A DNA stretch of 64,000 bases from an uncultured Clostridia bacterium (GTDB lineage: Bacteria; Bacillota; Clostridia; Lachnospirales; Anaerotignaceae): positions 1 through 64,000 of the forward strand of contig CAJUJJ010000004.1 of NCBI GenBank assembly GCA_910586765.1, given 5' to 3'. Of the stretch, positions 52,966 to 60,776 are shown in pieces. Numbering within the stretch: position 1 is the first letter of the stretch; each line of letters opens with the position of its first letter. The position numbers and the translations under genes are program-made. A model generated the notes under the pieces. That model saw nothing but the letters and a program-made list of their open reading frames with translations, did not search any database and had not been told where the DNA came from.

Positions 52966-53676
52966 CCAACGATTATTATGCTTGCCAGTATTTTTTTTTC
53001 AGGAGGAAATCCTCTGTTAGCAGGCGTATTTGTAGTGTTGGCGTTGTTGCTGTCAGTAAGTATTACATTGTTGGTGTCTAGTATGTTGAGCAAAACAATA
53101 TTAAAAGGAGAAGCATCGTCATTTACATTGGAGTTGCCTCCTTATAGAAAACCACAGTTTGCAAAAGTGATTGTCAGAAGTATATTGGATAGAACAATAT
53201 TTGTTTTGGGAAGGGCTATATCAGTTTCTGTTCCTGCAGGAGCGTTGATATGGTTGTTACAAAATATTACAATAGCAGATAGTACATTGCTAAGTATGTT
53301 TTCAAGTCTATTAGAACCTTTAGGCAGTATTATGGGATTGAGCGGTGCGATATTGGCTGCATTTTTACTGGGAATACCTGCAAATGAAATTGTAATACCT
53401 ATATTGTTGATGTACTATAGCCAGAGTGGTATGCTTGTAGAAAGTTCTGGTATAGTAGAATTAGGAGAAATATTGAGAAATAATGGCTGGACAATCATTA
53501 CAGCACTTTGTGCTATTTTGTTTTCTCTCAATCATTTTCCTTGTGCTACAACACTTTGGACAATCGCAAAAGAAACAAAAAGTGTAAAATGGACAACAGT
53601 GTCTTTTTTGTTACCTACTTTGGTGGGCGTTGTAATATGTGTTTTGATAAATATGATAGCAAATTTGTTTTTGTAA
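52966..53676 (+). pseudogene. feoB: FeoB ferrous iron transporter, C-terminal part
   Basis: These 236 codons continue the FeoB permease exactly where the N-terminal part stops: codon TTT is split by the element, and CCA-ACG-ATT follows in frame. Several membrane helices are visible, and FLLGIPANEIVIPILLMYY and NHFPCATTLWTIAKETKSVKWT are conserved in FeoB. An in-frame ATG at 52978 exists, but without a ribosome binding site it is unlikely to be used. After excision FeoB would have 688 residues. Confidence 0.92.
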
Positions 53677-53684
53677 TATGCCAT

Positions 53685-53713
53685 AAAGAGTTTGGAAATT
53701 ATTTTCTAAACTC
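53685..53713 (+). repeat. Left copy of the duplicated feoB terminator stem-loop
   Basis: The 26 bases at 53688-53713 (GAGTTTGGAAATT, then ATTTTCTAAACTC) are repeated exactly at 53955-53980. This copy forms the hairpin but has lost the T run, which now follows only the right copy. Confidence 0.85.
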
Positions 53714-53954
53714 AGTTTGTCAAAAAAATAGTTTTATTATGTATTTAATGAAAGTCAAAAATCTTTGGGGAAACTTTTTTCACTTGTGAAAAGTTTCCCC
53801 AAACCCCTTCAAAAACACGCTTGTAAGCATAAAAACCTTAAAACCTTGAGGCTTTGCCTCAAACTCCACAAGCTTTTTGAAAAAAGCTTGACCAAAAACT
53901 TTTTTAAAAAATTTAGTTTTTTTACCTGATATAATGAAAGTTTATTGAAAAGTT
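53714..53954 (+). repeat. Dispersed modular hairpin repeat, copy R5 (241 bp, flanked by 26-bp direct repeat)
   Basis: The ends AGTTTGTCAAAAAAA and (inverted) AACTTTTCAATAAA are imperfect terminal inverted repeats. Inside are GGGGAAAC...GTTTCCCC, TTGAGGC-TTT-GCCTCAA and CAAGCTTTTT-GA-AAAAAGCTTG. It lies exactly between two copies of the feoB terminator hairpin, which shows that it is mobile or arose by a duplication at this site. It has no coding capacity. Confidence 0.8.
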
Positions 53955-53989
53955 GAGTTTGGAAATTATTTTCTAAACTCTTTTTTTGT
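53955..53989 (+). terminator. feoB terminator, right copy with T run
   Basis: GAGTTT pairs with AAACTC, extended by neighbouring bases, and is followed by about eight T at 53981-53987. Before the repeat inserted, this hairpin directly followed feoB. Confidence 0.75.
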
Positions 53990-54019
53990 ATAAAATAAAG
54001 TGTAATAAAAAATACTATA

Positions 54020-54075
54020 TTGACAAATGGAAAACACAGTATTAAAATAATACTACACCCCAGAGGGGTATTAGA
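54020..54075 (+). promoter_or_regulatory. copA promoter with CsoR-type operator
   Basis: TTGACA at 54020-54025 and TAAAAT at 54043-54048 have a 17-base spacer. Right after the -10 lies ACCCC-AGA-GGGGT (54057-54069), extended by TA-rich arms. GC-rich palindromes of this kind are CsoR copper-sensor sites, and a csoR gene ends this operon. Confidence 0.75.
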
Positions 54076-54089
54076 AAGAGGTGACATAT

Positions 54090-56630
54090 GTGAAACAAAA
54101 ATTTGATGTAACAGGTATGACTTGCAGTGCTTGCAGTGCTCATGTTGAAAAAAGTGTTAACAAATTAGCAGGTATTTCTTCTGTCAATGTCAATCTGTTA
54201 CAAAATTCTATGACAGTGGAATATGAAGAAACAGAACTAACAGACGAAGAAATCATAAAAGCAGTAGAACAAGGAGGATATGGAGCAAAAGTACATGGTA
54301 GCCAAAAGGCAGATACTTCTACTGAAAATATTGCACGGTCTGAAATGGACGCTATGAAAAAAAGGCTGATTTGGTCATTTGTATTTTTAGTACCTTTGTT
54401 TTATATTTCTATGGGACATATGATGGGTATGCCATTGCCTAGTATATTACTTGGGCAGGAAAATATGATGTCATTTGCACTAACGCAATTATTTTTGACA
54501 TTACCTATATTGTATTTGAATAGAAAATATTTTTCTGTTGGTTTTAAGGCATTGTGGAACCGTTCTCCTAATATGGATACGCTTATTGCATTAGGTTCTA
54601 CGGCAGCATTTTGCTATAGTGTTATTGCAATATATGCTATGGGGTATTATATGGGGCACGGGGATATGGCAGCAGCTCACAGCTATGGTATGGAATTTTA
54701 TTTTGAATCTTCTGGTATGATATTGACATTGATTACAGTAGGGAAATATATGGAAACTCGTTCTAAAGGGAAAACATCAGAAGCAATTACAAAATTACTG
54801 GATTTAGCACCTAAAAAAGCAACGATACTCAAAAATGGTAAAGAAATTGAAATTGCGGTGGAAGAAGTGCAAAAAGGTGATATTATAGTAGTACGACCTG
54901 GACAAAGTATTCCTGTAGATGGTGAAATTATAGAAGGATTTTCAGCAGTAGACGAATCTGCATTAACGGGAGAAAGTATACCTGTTGAGAAAAAAGTTGG
55001 AGATATGGTAATTGGTGCTACGGTAAATAAAACAGGCTATTTTCAATTTAGAGCAGAAAAAGTAGGAAGTGATACAACACTTTCTCAAATTATACAGTTG
55101 GTAGAAGAAGCAAGTGCATCAAAAGCACCTATTGCAAAGTTAGCAGATAAAGTAAGTGGTATATTTGTACCAGTAGTAATTACAATAGCAGTAGCAGTAA
55201 CAGCAATATGGTTGTTATTGGGATATTCTTTTAGCTTTGCACTTTCTATAGGCATAGCAGTGCTTGTGATTTCTTGTCCTTGTGCATTAGGACTTGCTAC
55301 ACCAACGGCGATTATGGTAGGAACAGGAAAAGGTGCAGAAAACGGTATATTGATAAAATCGGCAGAAAGTTTGGAGATTGCTCACGAAGTAGATACCATT
55401 ATATTAGATAAAACAGGTACTGTAACAGAAGGAAAGCCTAAAGTAACAGATGTGATTTTAGCAGAAGGTATTTTTGAAAATAAATTATTGAGAAATGCTT
55501 TTGCAGTAGAACAACTTTCAGAGCACCCTCTTTCAGAAGCAATCGTCAATTATGTAAAACAAAAAAATGTTACTGCACCAAATGGTGAAAATTTTGAAGC
55601 CATTGCAGGGCAAGGTGTCAAAGCAACTGTTTCTGGAAAAGAAATTAGTGCAGGTAATTTAAAAATGATGAAACAAAAAGGCATTGCAGAAAATGATATA
55701 TTTGAAAAAGGAGAAAAATTAGCAGAGGAAGGAAAAACACCTTTGTATTTTGCAGAAGATAATAAATTACTTGGCATAATTGCTGTAGCAGATGTTGTAA
55801 AACCAACAAGTAAAAAAGCGATAGCGGAATTTAGAAAAATGGGTATTGACGTGATAATGTTGACAGGGGATAATAAACGTACAGCAGAAGCAATAGCAAA
55901 GCAAATGAATTTAACAAGAGTAGTAGCAGAAGTATTGCCTCAAGATAAAGAAAAAGAAGTCAGACAAATACAACAACAAGGTAAAAAAGTAGCTATGATA
56001 GGAGATGGCATAAATGATGCACCTGCATTGGCAAGGGCAGATGTAGGTGTTGCCATTGGAGCAGGCACAGATGTTGCAATAGAATCAGCAGATATTGTGC
56101 TTATGAAAAGCGATTTATTAGATGGTGTTGCAGCAATACAGCTGAGCCGTGCAGTTATCAGAAATATCAAACAAAATCTGTTTTGGGCGTTTTTCTATAA
56201 TGTGATAGGAATACCATTGGCAGCAGGATTGTTTTTTACAACATTAGGCTGGAAATTAAATCCTATGTTTGCAGCGGCAGCAATGAGCTGTAGTTCTGTA
56301 TTTGTTGTAACAAATGCTTTGCGTTTAAAATTGTTTCAACCTGACTTTAAAAAGGGAGAAACAATAGAAAATAATAATACTATAGTAGAAGAACAAAAAA
56401 AGGAATATAAGGAGGAAATAAAAATGAAAAAAGTATTAACTATTGAAGGTATGATGTGTGGACATTGTACAGGTAGAGTAGAGCAAGCATTAAATGCACT
56501 GGAAGGTGTAAAGGCAGAAGTAAGTCTTGATGATAAAACAGCAACTGTTACAGCAGCAGAAGAAGTACCAGAAGAAATACTTGTAAAAGCAGTAACAGAC
56601 GCAGGGTATACTGTTGTTGATGTGCAGTAA
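54090..56630 (+). CDS. copA: Copper-exporting P-type ATPase CopA fused to C-terminal CopZ-like chaperone domain
   Basis: An 846-residue fusion. An N-terminal metal-binding domain carries GMTCSACSAHVEKS. The P1B-ATPase core has TGESIPVEK, the copper channel motif ISCPCALGLATP, the phosphorylation site DKTGTVTEGKP, SEHPLSEA and GDGINDAPALARADVG. After the last membrane helices an acidic linker (EEQKKEYKEEIK) leads into a second metal-binding domain, GMMCGHCTGRVEQ, which looks like a complete CopZ. The linker contains a slippery A_AAA_AAG at 56396-56402 and an internal AAGGAGG with ATG at 56424. The start is the GTG at 54090 after AAAGAGGTG. Confidence 0.93.
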   Translation: MKQKFDVTGMTCSACSAHVEKSVNKLAGISSVNVNLLQNSMTVEYEETELTDEEIIKAVEQGGYGAKVHGSQKADTSTENIARSEMDAMKKRLIWSFVFLVPLFYISMGHMMGMPLPSILLGQENMMSFALTQLFLTLPILYLNRKYFSVGFKALWNRSPNMDTLIALGSTAAFCYSVIAIYAMGYYMGHGDMAAAHSYGMEFYFESSGMILTLITVGKYMETRSKGKTSEAITKLLDLAPKKATILKNGKEIEIAVEEVQKGDIIVVRPGQSIPVDGEIIEGFSAVDESALTGESIPVEKKVGDMVIGATVNKTGYFQFRAEKVGSDTTLSQIIQLVEEASASKAPIAKLADKVSGIFVPVVITIAVAVTAIWLLLGYSFSFALSIGIAVLVISCPCALGLATPTAIMVGTGKGAENGILIKSAESLEIAHEVDTIILDKTGTVTEGKPKVTDVILAEGIFENKLLRNAFAVEQLSEHPLSEAIVNYVKQKNVTAPNGENFEAIAGQGVKATVSGKEISAGNLKMMKQKGIAENDIFEKGEKLAEEGKTPLYFAEDNKLLGIIAVADVVKPTSKKAIAEFRKMGIDVIMLTGDNKRTAEAIAKQMNLTRVVAEVLPQDKEKEVRQIQQQGKKVAMIGDGINDAPALARADVGVAIGAGTDVAIESADIVLMKSDLLDGVAAIQLSRAVIRNIKQNLFWAFFYNVIGIPLAAGLFFTTLGWKLNPMFAAAAMSCSSVFVVTNALRLKLFQPDFKKGETIENNNTIVEEQKKEYKEEIKMKKVLTIEGMMCGHCTGRVEQALNALEGVKAEVSLDDKTATVTAAEEVPEEILVKAVTDAGYTVVDVQ
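56396..56410 (+). promoter_or_regulatory. Slippery heptamer and -1-frame stop in the copA-copZ linker
   Basis: In the reading frame the bases read A-AAA-AAG, the classical -1 frameshift heptamer (as in dnaX). After a -1 slip the next codons are GGA ATA TAA, so CopA would end after about 773 residues, right on the CopZ ribosome binding site. Adding one A to the run of seven would have the same effect. Confidence 0.55.
56424..56630 (+). CDS. copZ: Copper chaperone CopZ, internal in-frame start within copA
   Basis: The last 68 codons of the fusion can be translated alone: AAGGAGG at 56409-56415 lies eight bases before the in-frame ATG at 56424, as good a site as any in this window. The product is a complete 68-residue heavy-metal-associated domain with GMMCGHCTGR near residue 10 and the usual beta-alpha-beta-beta-alpha-beta length. 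A free CopZ would hand copper to CopA or CsoR. Whether the fused, the free or both forms are made cannot be decided from sequence. Confidence 0.65.
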   Translation: MKKVLTIEGMMCGHCTGRVEQALNALEGVKAEVSLDDKTATVTAAEEVPEEILVKAVTDAGYTVVDVQ

Positions 56631-56641
56631 GGGGAAGATAT

Positions 56642-56902
56642 ATGAAGGCAGACCAAAAACAAATGATACGCTTGCTTAAAACAGCAAGAGGACAAATAGA
56701 TGGTATATTGAAAATGGTAGAAGAAGACCGCTATTGTGTGGATATTTCTAATCAAATTATGGCAACAGATGCTATATTGAGAAAAGCAAATAAAGAAATA
56801 TTGAGAGCACATATGAAATGCTGCGTCAAAGACGCACTGGAAAAAGGGCAAGAGGATACAAAAATAGATGAATTGATAGATATGATAGATAAAATAAAAT
56901 AA
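56642..56902 (+). CDS. csoR: CsoR-family copper-sensing repressor
   Basis: An 86-residue all-helical repressor. The copper ligands are visible as Cys in EEDRYCVDISNQI, and His and Cys in LRAHMKCCVKDAL, the C-H-C pattern of copper sensors. GQIDGILKMVEEDR is the family signature. It follows copA by 11 bases, and a matching GC-rich palindrome overlaps the operon promoter. Copper binding would release the DNA. Confidence 0.92.
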   Translation: MKADQKQMIRLLKTARGQIDGILKMVEEDRYCVDISNQIMATDAILRKANKEILRAHMKCCVKDALEKGQEDTKIDELIDMIDKIK

Positions 56903-56904
56903 AT

Positions 56905-56942
56905 AAAAAATGCTGTTAGTTTTACTAGCAGCATTTTTTATA
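56905..56942 (+). terminator. Terminator of the copper operon
   Basis: AATGCTG-TTAGT pairs with ACTAG-CAGCATT over a short loop, followed by six T. Confidence 0.85.
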
Positions 56943-56991
56943 TAAAAATTTGCGTATGATGAAAAAATATTGTAAAATGATGTAAATAGTT

Positions 56992-57031
56992 CTCTTTTTT
57001 TAAAAAAAGAGGGGTTAGCTTTGCTAACCCC
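56992..57031. repeat. Two abutting perfect palindromes
   Basis: CTCTTTTTTT/AAAAAAAGAG (56992-57011) is directly followed by GGGGTTAGC-TTT-GCTAACCCC (57011-57031). Neither follows a gene stop closely, and no T run follows. They may belong to another hairpin repeat family; function unknown. Confidence 0.5.
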
Positions 57032-57141
57032 TACATACTCTCATAAAGTTACTAAAAAAAGAGAAATGATAATACAAATAAATATATTTATTATGGATAC
57101 ACTAAAGTAAAAATAGTAGTAATGATATTGGGAGGATAATT

Positions 57142-58752
57142 ATGGAACAAAATGATATAATGTTATCTATTTGCATGATTGTAAAAAATGAACAAAGATG
57201 TCTGGAAAGGTGCTTAAAATCAATAAAACATTTAAAAGAGCATATAAATTGTGAAGTGATTGTAACAGATACGGGTTCTACAGATAAATCTGTAGAAATT
57301 GCAGAAAAATATGCAGATAAAGTGTTGCATTTTGAATGGTGCAATGACTTTTCTGCTGCTAGAAATCATGGTATAGAACAAGCAAAAGGCGAATGGGTTA
57401 TGGTAATGGACGCTGATGAGGAACTGGTGGAAGATGTATCTCATTTGGTAAAGTTTTTTAACAGTGAAGAAAAATATCGCTATACAGGTGCTTTTTGTAA
57501 AATGAAAAATTGTTTTAATGCAGAAGTTTGTAATAAAATAGAAAGTTTAAGAGATTACAAAGGAGATACCTCTGATTTTTTAGCTTATAGAATATTTCGC
57601 AGAGACTTAAATCCAAGATATGTTGGTATTATACATGAGTATATGCCTTATAGAGAACCTGTTTATACAATAGACACTACAACATTATATCATGATGGAT
57701 ATGCTTTTGAAGATGAGAATAAAAGAAAACAGAAAAAAATAAGAAATGCTTCATTACTGGAAAAACAGATAAAAGAAAACCTCCATGATTTAAGGGCAGT
57801 CGTTCATATTTTAGTAGAAGAAGATGTTATTAATAAAGAAGTTTATAAAAATTTGATATTGCTCACAGAAAAATTGATGTATAAAAATTTGAATAATATA
57901 TTTGTACCAAATGCTTTTGTAAAAGTAGCTCGCTATTATGACAAAAATGATGAAAAACAAAAAGCATTAAAAATATGTCAAGACTATGTAAAATTGTTTA
58001 CAGGAGAAGGCAAAAATAAAATGTATCAAACATTTGAAATAGACATTCGTTTTATACAATCAAATGCTTTATTTAAACAAAAACAGTATCGTCCTGCATT
58101 AAAAATGATGGATAGATATTTGCAGTTAATGGAAAAATACCAAAATGGGGCATTAGATTTGCAGTTGCTAAGAACAGGTTCTCTTGGCTTTGCAAATGAT
58201 ACACAAAAAGAATTTATAAACTTTTTGAAAACAAGATGTTATATGGAATTAAAAGAATATGAAAAGGCAAAAGAAATGATAAAAACAATAAATTTGAGAG
58301 AAACAGTAGGAAAAGGATTTTATAATTTTTATTGGCTGATTGTGAGATTGTGTAATATAAAAGAATGTGATATGACTTTAGGAGAATATTATACAATATT
58401 GGTTGATGCTATGAAAAGAGAAATACCAAGTCAAAAGAAAGTAGCAGAAGATACTTATAATATGGTACATTCTTACATTGCAAATTTGCCTAAAGAGCAA
58501 AGAGATGTGTTGTTAGGACAGATTATTTCTTCGGAAGAAGGAAAAGCAGATTTGTGGAATATGATAAAGAAAAAAGAAGAGGAAAAAAAGGAAAGTTTAA
58601 AAAAGATGGTAGAGGATACCAAAATAACAATTAAAAAACTGATGGCAGAAACAACAATGAGAGATAAAGCATTAGATTTGTCAGAGAGATTGCAAAAAAT
58701 TGTACCCGAAGATGAAGAAGTAAAAGAATTTATAAAAGTGCTGAGTAAATGA
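57142..58752 (+). CDS. Family 2 glycosyltransferase with long TPR-like C-terminal region
   Basis: A 536-residue enzyme related to the one at 5960-7036. The GT-A domain has SICMIVKNEQRCLERCLKSI, VTDTGSTDKS, FEWCNDFSAARNHGIEQAKGEW (in two blocks) and the metal motif VMDADEE near residue 93. The following 400 residues are helical repeat units (QKALKICQDYVKLF, RPALKMMDRYLQLMEKY, EYEKAKEMIKTI) and a charged coiled-coil end. Enzymes of this plan often modify surface proteins. It stands alone behind a good ribosome binding site (GGGAGGATAATT). Confidence 0.87.
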   Translation: MEQNDIMLSICMIVKNEQRCLERCLKSIKHLKEHINCEVIVTDTGSTDKSVEIAEKYADKVLHFEWCNDFSAARNHGIEQAKGEWVMVMDADEELVEDVSHLVKFFNSEEKYRYTGAFCKMKNCFNAEVCNKIESLRDYKGDTSDFLAYRIFRRDLNPRYVGIIHEYMPYREPVYTIDTTTLYHDGYAFEDENKRKQKKIRNASLLEKQIKENLHDLRAVVHILVEEDVINKEVYKNLILLTEKLMYKNLNNIFVPNAFVKVARYYDKNDEKQKALKICQDYVKLFTGEGKNKMYQTFEIDIRFIQSNALFKQKQYRPALKMMDRYLQLMEKYQNGALDLQLLRTGSLGFANDTQKEFINFLKTRCYMELKEYEKAKEMIKTINLRETVGKGFYNFYWLIVRLCNIKECDMTLGEYYTILVDAMKREIPSQKKVAEDTYNMVHSYIANLPKEQRDVLLGQIISSEEGKADLWNMIKKKEEEKKESLKKMVEDTKITIKKLMAETTMRDKALDLSERLQKIVPEDEEVKEFIKVLSK

Positions 58753-58816
58753 TTGCTATGTTTATAATTCCTTTTTATGTTATACTATAAAAAAATAAAA
58801 AAGGAGAGAATGGAAT

Positions 58817-59677
58817 ATGAAAGAGATTGGCTTTATAGGCATTGGTGTTATGGGGAAATCTATGGTGAGAAATCTCATAAAAAAAGGTTTTACTGTTTCT
58901 ATTTATACAAGAACAAAACAAAAAGCACTTGATGTAATAGAAGAAGGGGCATTGTGGTGCGATAGTATAGCAGAGTGTGTAAAACAAAAATATGCTGTAA
59001 TTACAATGGTAGGCTATCCTAAAGATGTAGAAGAAGTTTATTTCGGAGAAAAGGGAATATTGCAAAATGTTTCAGAGGGCACTTATGTGATTGATATGAC
59101 TACAACAAGTCCTAAATTATCAAAAAAGATATATCAAGAAGGGGCAAAAAGAGGCATTTCGACATTAGATGCTCCTGTTTCTGGCAGCGATATTGGTGCA
59201 GCACAGGGCACATTGTCTATTATGGTAGGCGGAGATAAAGAAGCATTTGAACAATGCAAATTTATATTTGAAGCATTGGGAAAAAATATAGTGTATCAAG
59301 GAAAAGCAGGTTATGGACAACATACTAAAATGGCAAATCAAATTGCATTGGCTGGAGCGATTTCTGGAGTTTGTGAGGCTTTGACATATGGTGAAGTAGT
59401 GGGATTAGACTTAAATACTATGTTAGATAGTATCAGCAAAGGAGCAGCAGCAAGCTGGCAAATGGATAATATGGCTCCACGCATATTAAAAGAAGATTTT
59501 GCTCCAGGATTTTTTATAAAACATTATGTAAAAGATTTAAACATTGCATTAGAAGAAATAGATGACAGAGGTGTTACATTAAATGTTTTGCAAACAGTAG
59601 AAAATATGTATCATACATTGCAAAGAGAAGGAAAAGGAGATTTTGGTACACAAGCATTAAAACAATATTATGAATAA
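58817..59677 (+). CDS. 3-hydroxyisobutyrate/tartronate-semialdehyde-type dehydrogenase
   Basis: A 286-residue NAD(P)-dependent beta-hydroxyacid dehydrogenase. GFIGIGVMGKSMVRNLIKKG binds the cofactor, APVSGSDIGAAQGTLSIMVGG is the substrate loop, and the catalytic lysine lies in GQHTKMANQIALAG near residue 170. The substrate within the family cannot be told; glyoxylate/succinic-semialdehyde reductases are also possible. AAGGAGAG precedes the ATG, and a small gene follows 27 bases later. Confidence 0.88.
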   Translation: MKEIGFIGIGVMGKSMVRNLIKKGFTVSIYTRTKQKALDVIEEGALWCDSIAECVKQKYAVITMVGYPKDVEEVYFGEKGILQNVSEGTYVIDMTTTSPKLSKKIYQEGAKRGISTLDAPVSGSDIGAAQGTLSIMVGGDKEAFEQCKFIFEALGKNIVYQGKAGYGQHTKMANQIALAGAISGVCEALTYGEVVGLDLNTMLDSISKGAAASWQMDNMAPRILKEDFAPGFFIKHYVKDLNIALEEIDDRGVTLNVLQTVENMYHTLQREGKGDFGTQALKQYYE

Positions 59678-59704
59678 TGCTATAGTAGAAAAGGGGGATA
59701 GCAT

Positions 59705-59980
59705 ATGAATGAAAAATTGTTTGAACTATTGGAAAAGGCAAAAAAAGACCAAACATTAAAAAATATGCTTTTGAATACAAAAAAAGAAAAAGACCCAGCA
59801 CTTGCTTTTTGTGAATTGGCAACCCAGCAAGGTTTTCCCATTACAGTAGGGGAATTGTTTGCAGAAGGAGAAGAATATTGTTCTAATCTTTTAAAAAGCT
59901 GCAATGGTGGTGCTACATATCCTAGAGAAGGCTGGGACGATAGCTATGAAATGTTTTTTGCCTCTTTAGAAAGAATATAA
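59705..59980 (+). CDS. Small Nif11-like helical protein
   Basis: A 91-residue soluble protein. Residues 1-55 (KLFELLEKAKKDQTLKNMLL, then ALAFCELATQQGFPITVGEL) resemble the Nif11 leader fold: a short helix pair ending in a GFPITVGEL-type turn. The C-terminal part has a conserved-looking NGGATYPREGWDDSYEMFFA. Nif11-like domains often lead RiPP precursors, but there is no GG cleavage site with a core peptide and no maturation enzyme nearby, so a stand-alone role is likelier. AAGGGGG precedes the ATG. Confidence 0.6.
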   Translation: MNEKLFELLEKAKKDQTLKNMLLNTKKEKDPALAFCELATQQGFPITVGELFAEGEEYCSNLLKSCNGGATYPREGWDDSYEMFFASLERI

Positions 59981-59986
59981 TACAAT

Positions 59987-60026
59987 AAAAAAGAAGTATG
60001 TAGTTATTTATACATACTTCTTTTTT
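59987..60026. terminator. Bidirectional terminator
   Basis: AAAAAAGAAGTATGTA pairs with TACATACTTCTTTTTT between converging genes. Confidence 0.88.
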
Positions 60027-60027
60027 A

Positions 60028-60675
60028 TTATTCTGGCCATTGAAAAGTATCTACAATGTTTTTTGCTATAGCATCGACTTCTTCTGTATTACCATCATAT
60101 ACACTTTCATAAACCATAACAAATTTGTGGTCACCAACAATATAATATTGTGTAGCATTTAATGTCATATCATCTTCTGTAATAGAAAATGTAAATGTAT
60201 ATAATACATAATCATTTGCAGTAAAGCTGCCGCTTCCATTTAATGAAGTACCTTTTGGGAGTTGGTGTACAAGCTGATTGACAATAGCCTGCCTAAATGA
60301 GATATGGTCGTCTGCACTATATTTATTTGTACCCATATTGATAGAAATATTATTTGGCAATGTTTCCTCCTCAGTTCCCTCTAGTAAATAAAAAAATTTA
60401 TCTGCTTTAGAATGGGTAGAACTCTCTATCCAACCTGTTGGAACAGTGTAAATACCGAATGATTTTGTGTAAGTAGTTCCGTTTTCGTCCGTGACAGCAG
60501 TTTGTTCTGTAGTATCTTCTTGTGTATTTTCTTTTATATCAGGTTCTATCATATCATTTGTATCACTTTCTGTATTTTGTTCTGTATTATTTTGTGTATT
60601 TTCTGAAGATGAAGGTGCTGTACAAGAGGTAAAACAAAAAAGTGATAATATAAACAAAGCAATATATTTTTTCAT
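60028..60675 (-). CDS. Lipoprotein of unknown function
   Basis: A 215-residue protein. The signal peptide ends with the lipobox FTSC at residues 15-18. A polar linker rich in Ser, Asn, Thr, Glu and Asp (about residues 20-60) tethers the globular domain, which starts near TYTKSFGIYTVPTGWIES. The FGIYTVPTGW motif resembles the FSIKLPSSW start of the lipoprotein at 52382-52930, so both may share one fold. GGGGAG precedes the ATG. Confidence 0.7.
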   Translation of the reverse strand: MKKYIALFILSLFCFTSCTAPSSSENTQNNTEQNTESDTNDMIEPDIKENTQEDTTEQTAVTDENGTTYTKSFGIYTVPTGWIESSTHSKADKFFYLLEGTEEETLPNNISINMGTNKYSADDHISFRQAIVNQLVHQLPKGTSLNGSGSFTANDYVLYTFTFSITEDDMTLNATQYYIVGDHKFVMVYESVYDGNTEEVDAIAKNIVDTFQWPE

Positions 60676-60732
60676 AAATACTTCTCCCCTTTTTTGATTA
60701 ATATGATATAGTATTATTTTGGTAAAATCAAT

Positions 60733-60772
60733 AAAAAAAGAGATAGTTTTTGATGTAAAAAACTATCTCTTT
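60733..60772 (-). terminator. Terminator of the GntR gene
   Basis: AAAGAGATAGTTTTT pairs with AAAAACTATCTCTTT, and on the minus strand a T run follows. Confidence 0.85.
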
Positions 60773-60776
60773 ACGA

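Noticed and set aside
52978..53676. C-terminal FeoB piece as an independent gene starting at ATG 52978
   Set aside because: There is no ribosome binding site, the codons before the ATG continue FeoB, and the frame joins exactly to the N-terminal part.
56395..56401. Other A or T runs as phase-variation tracts
   Set aside because: A/T runs of seven to nine are common everywhere in this AT-rich DNA. Only the copA run was kept, because its frame consequences are specific.
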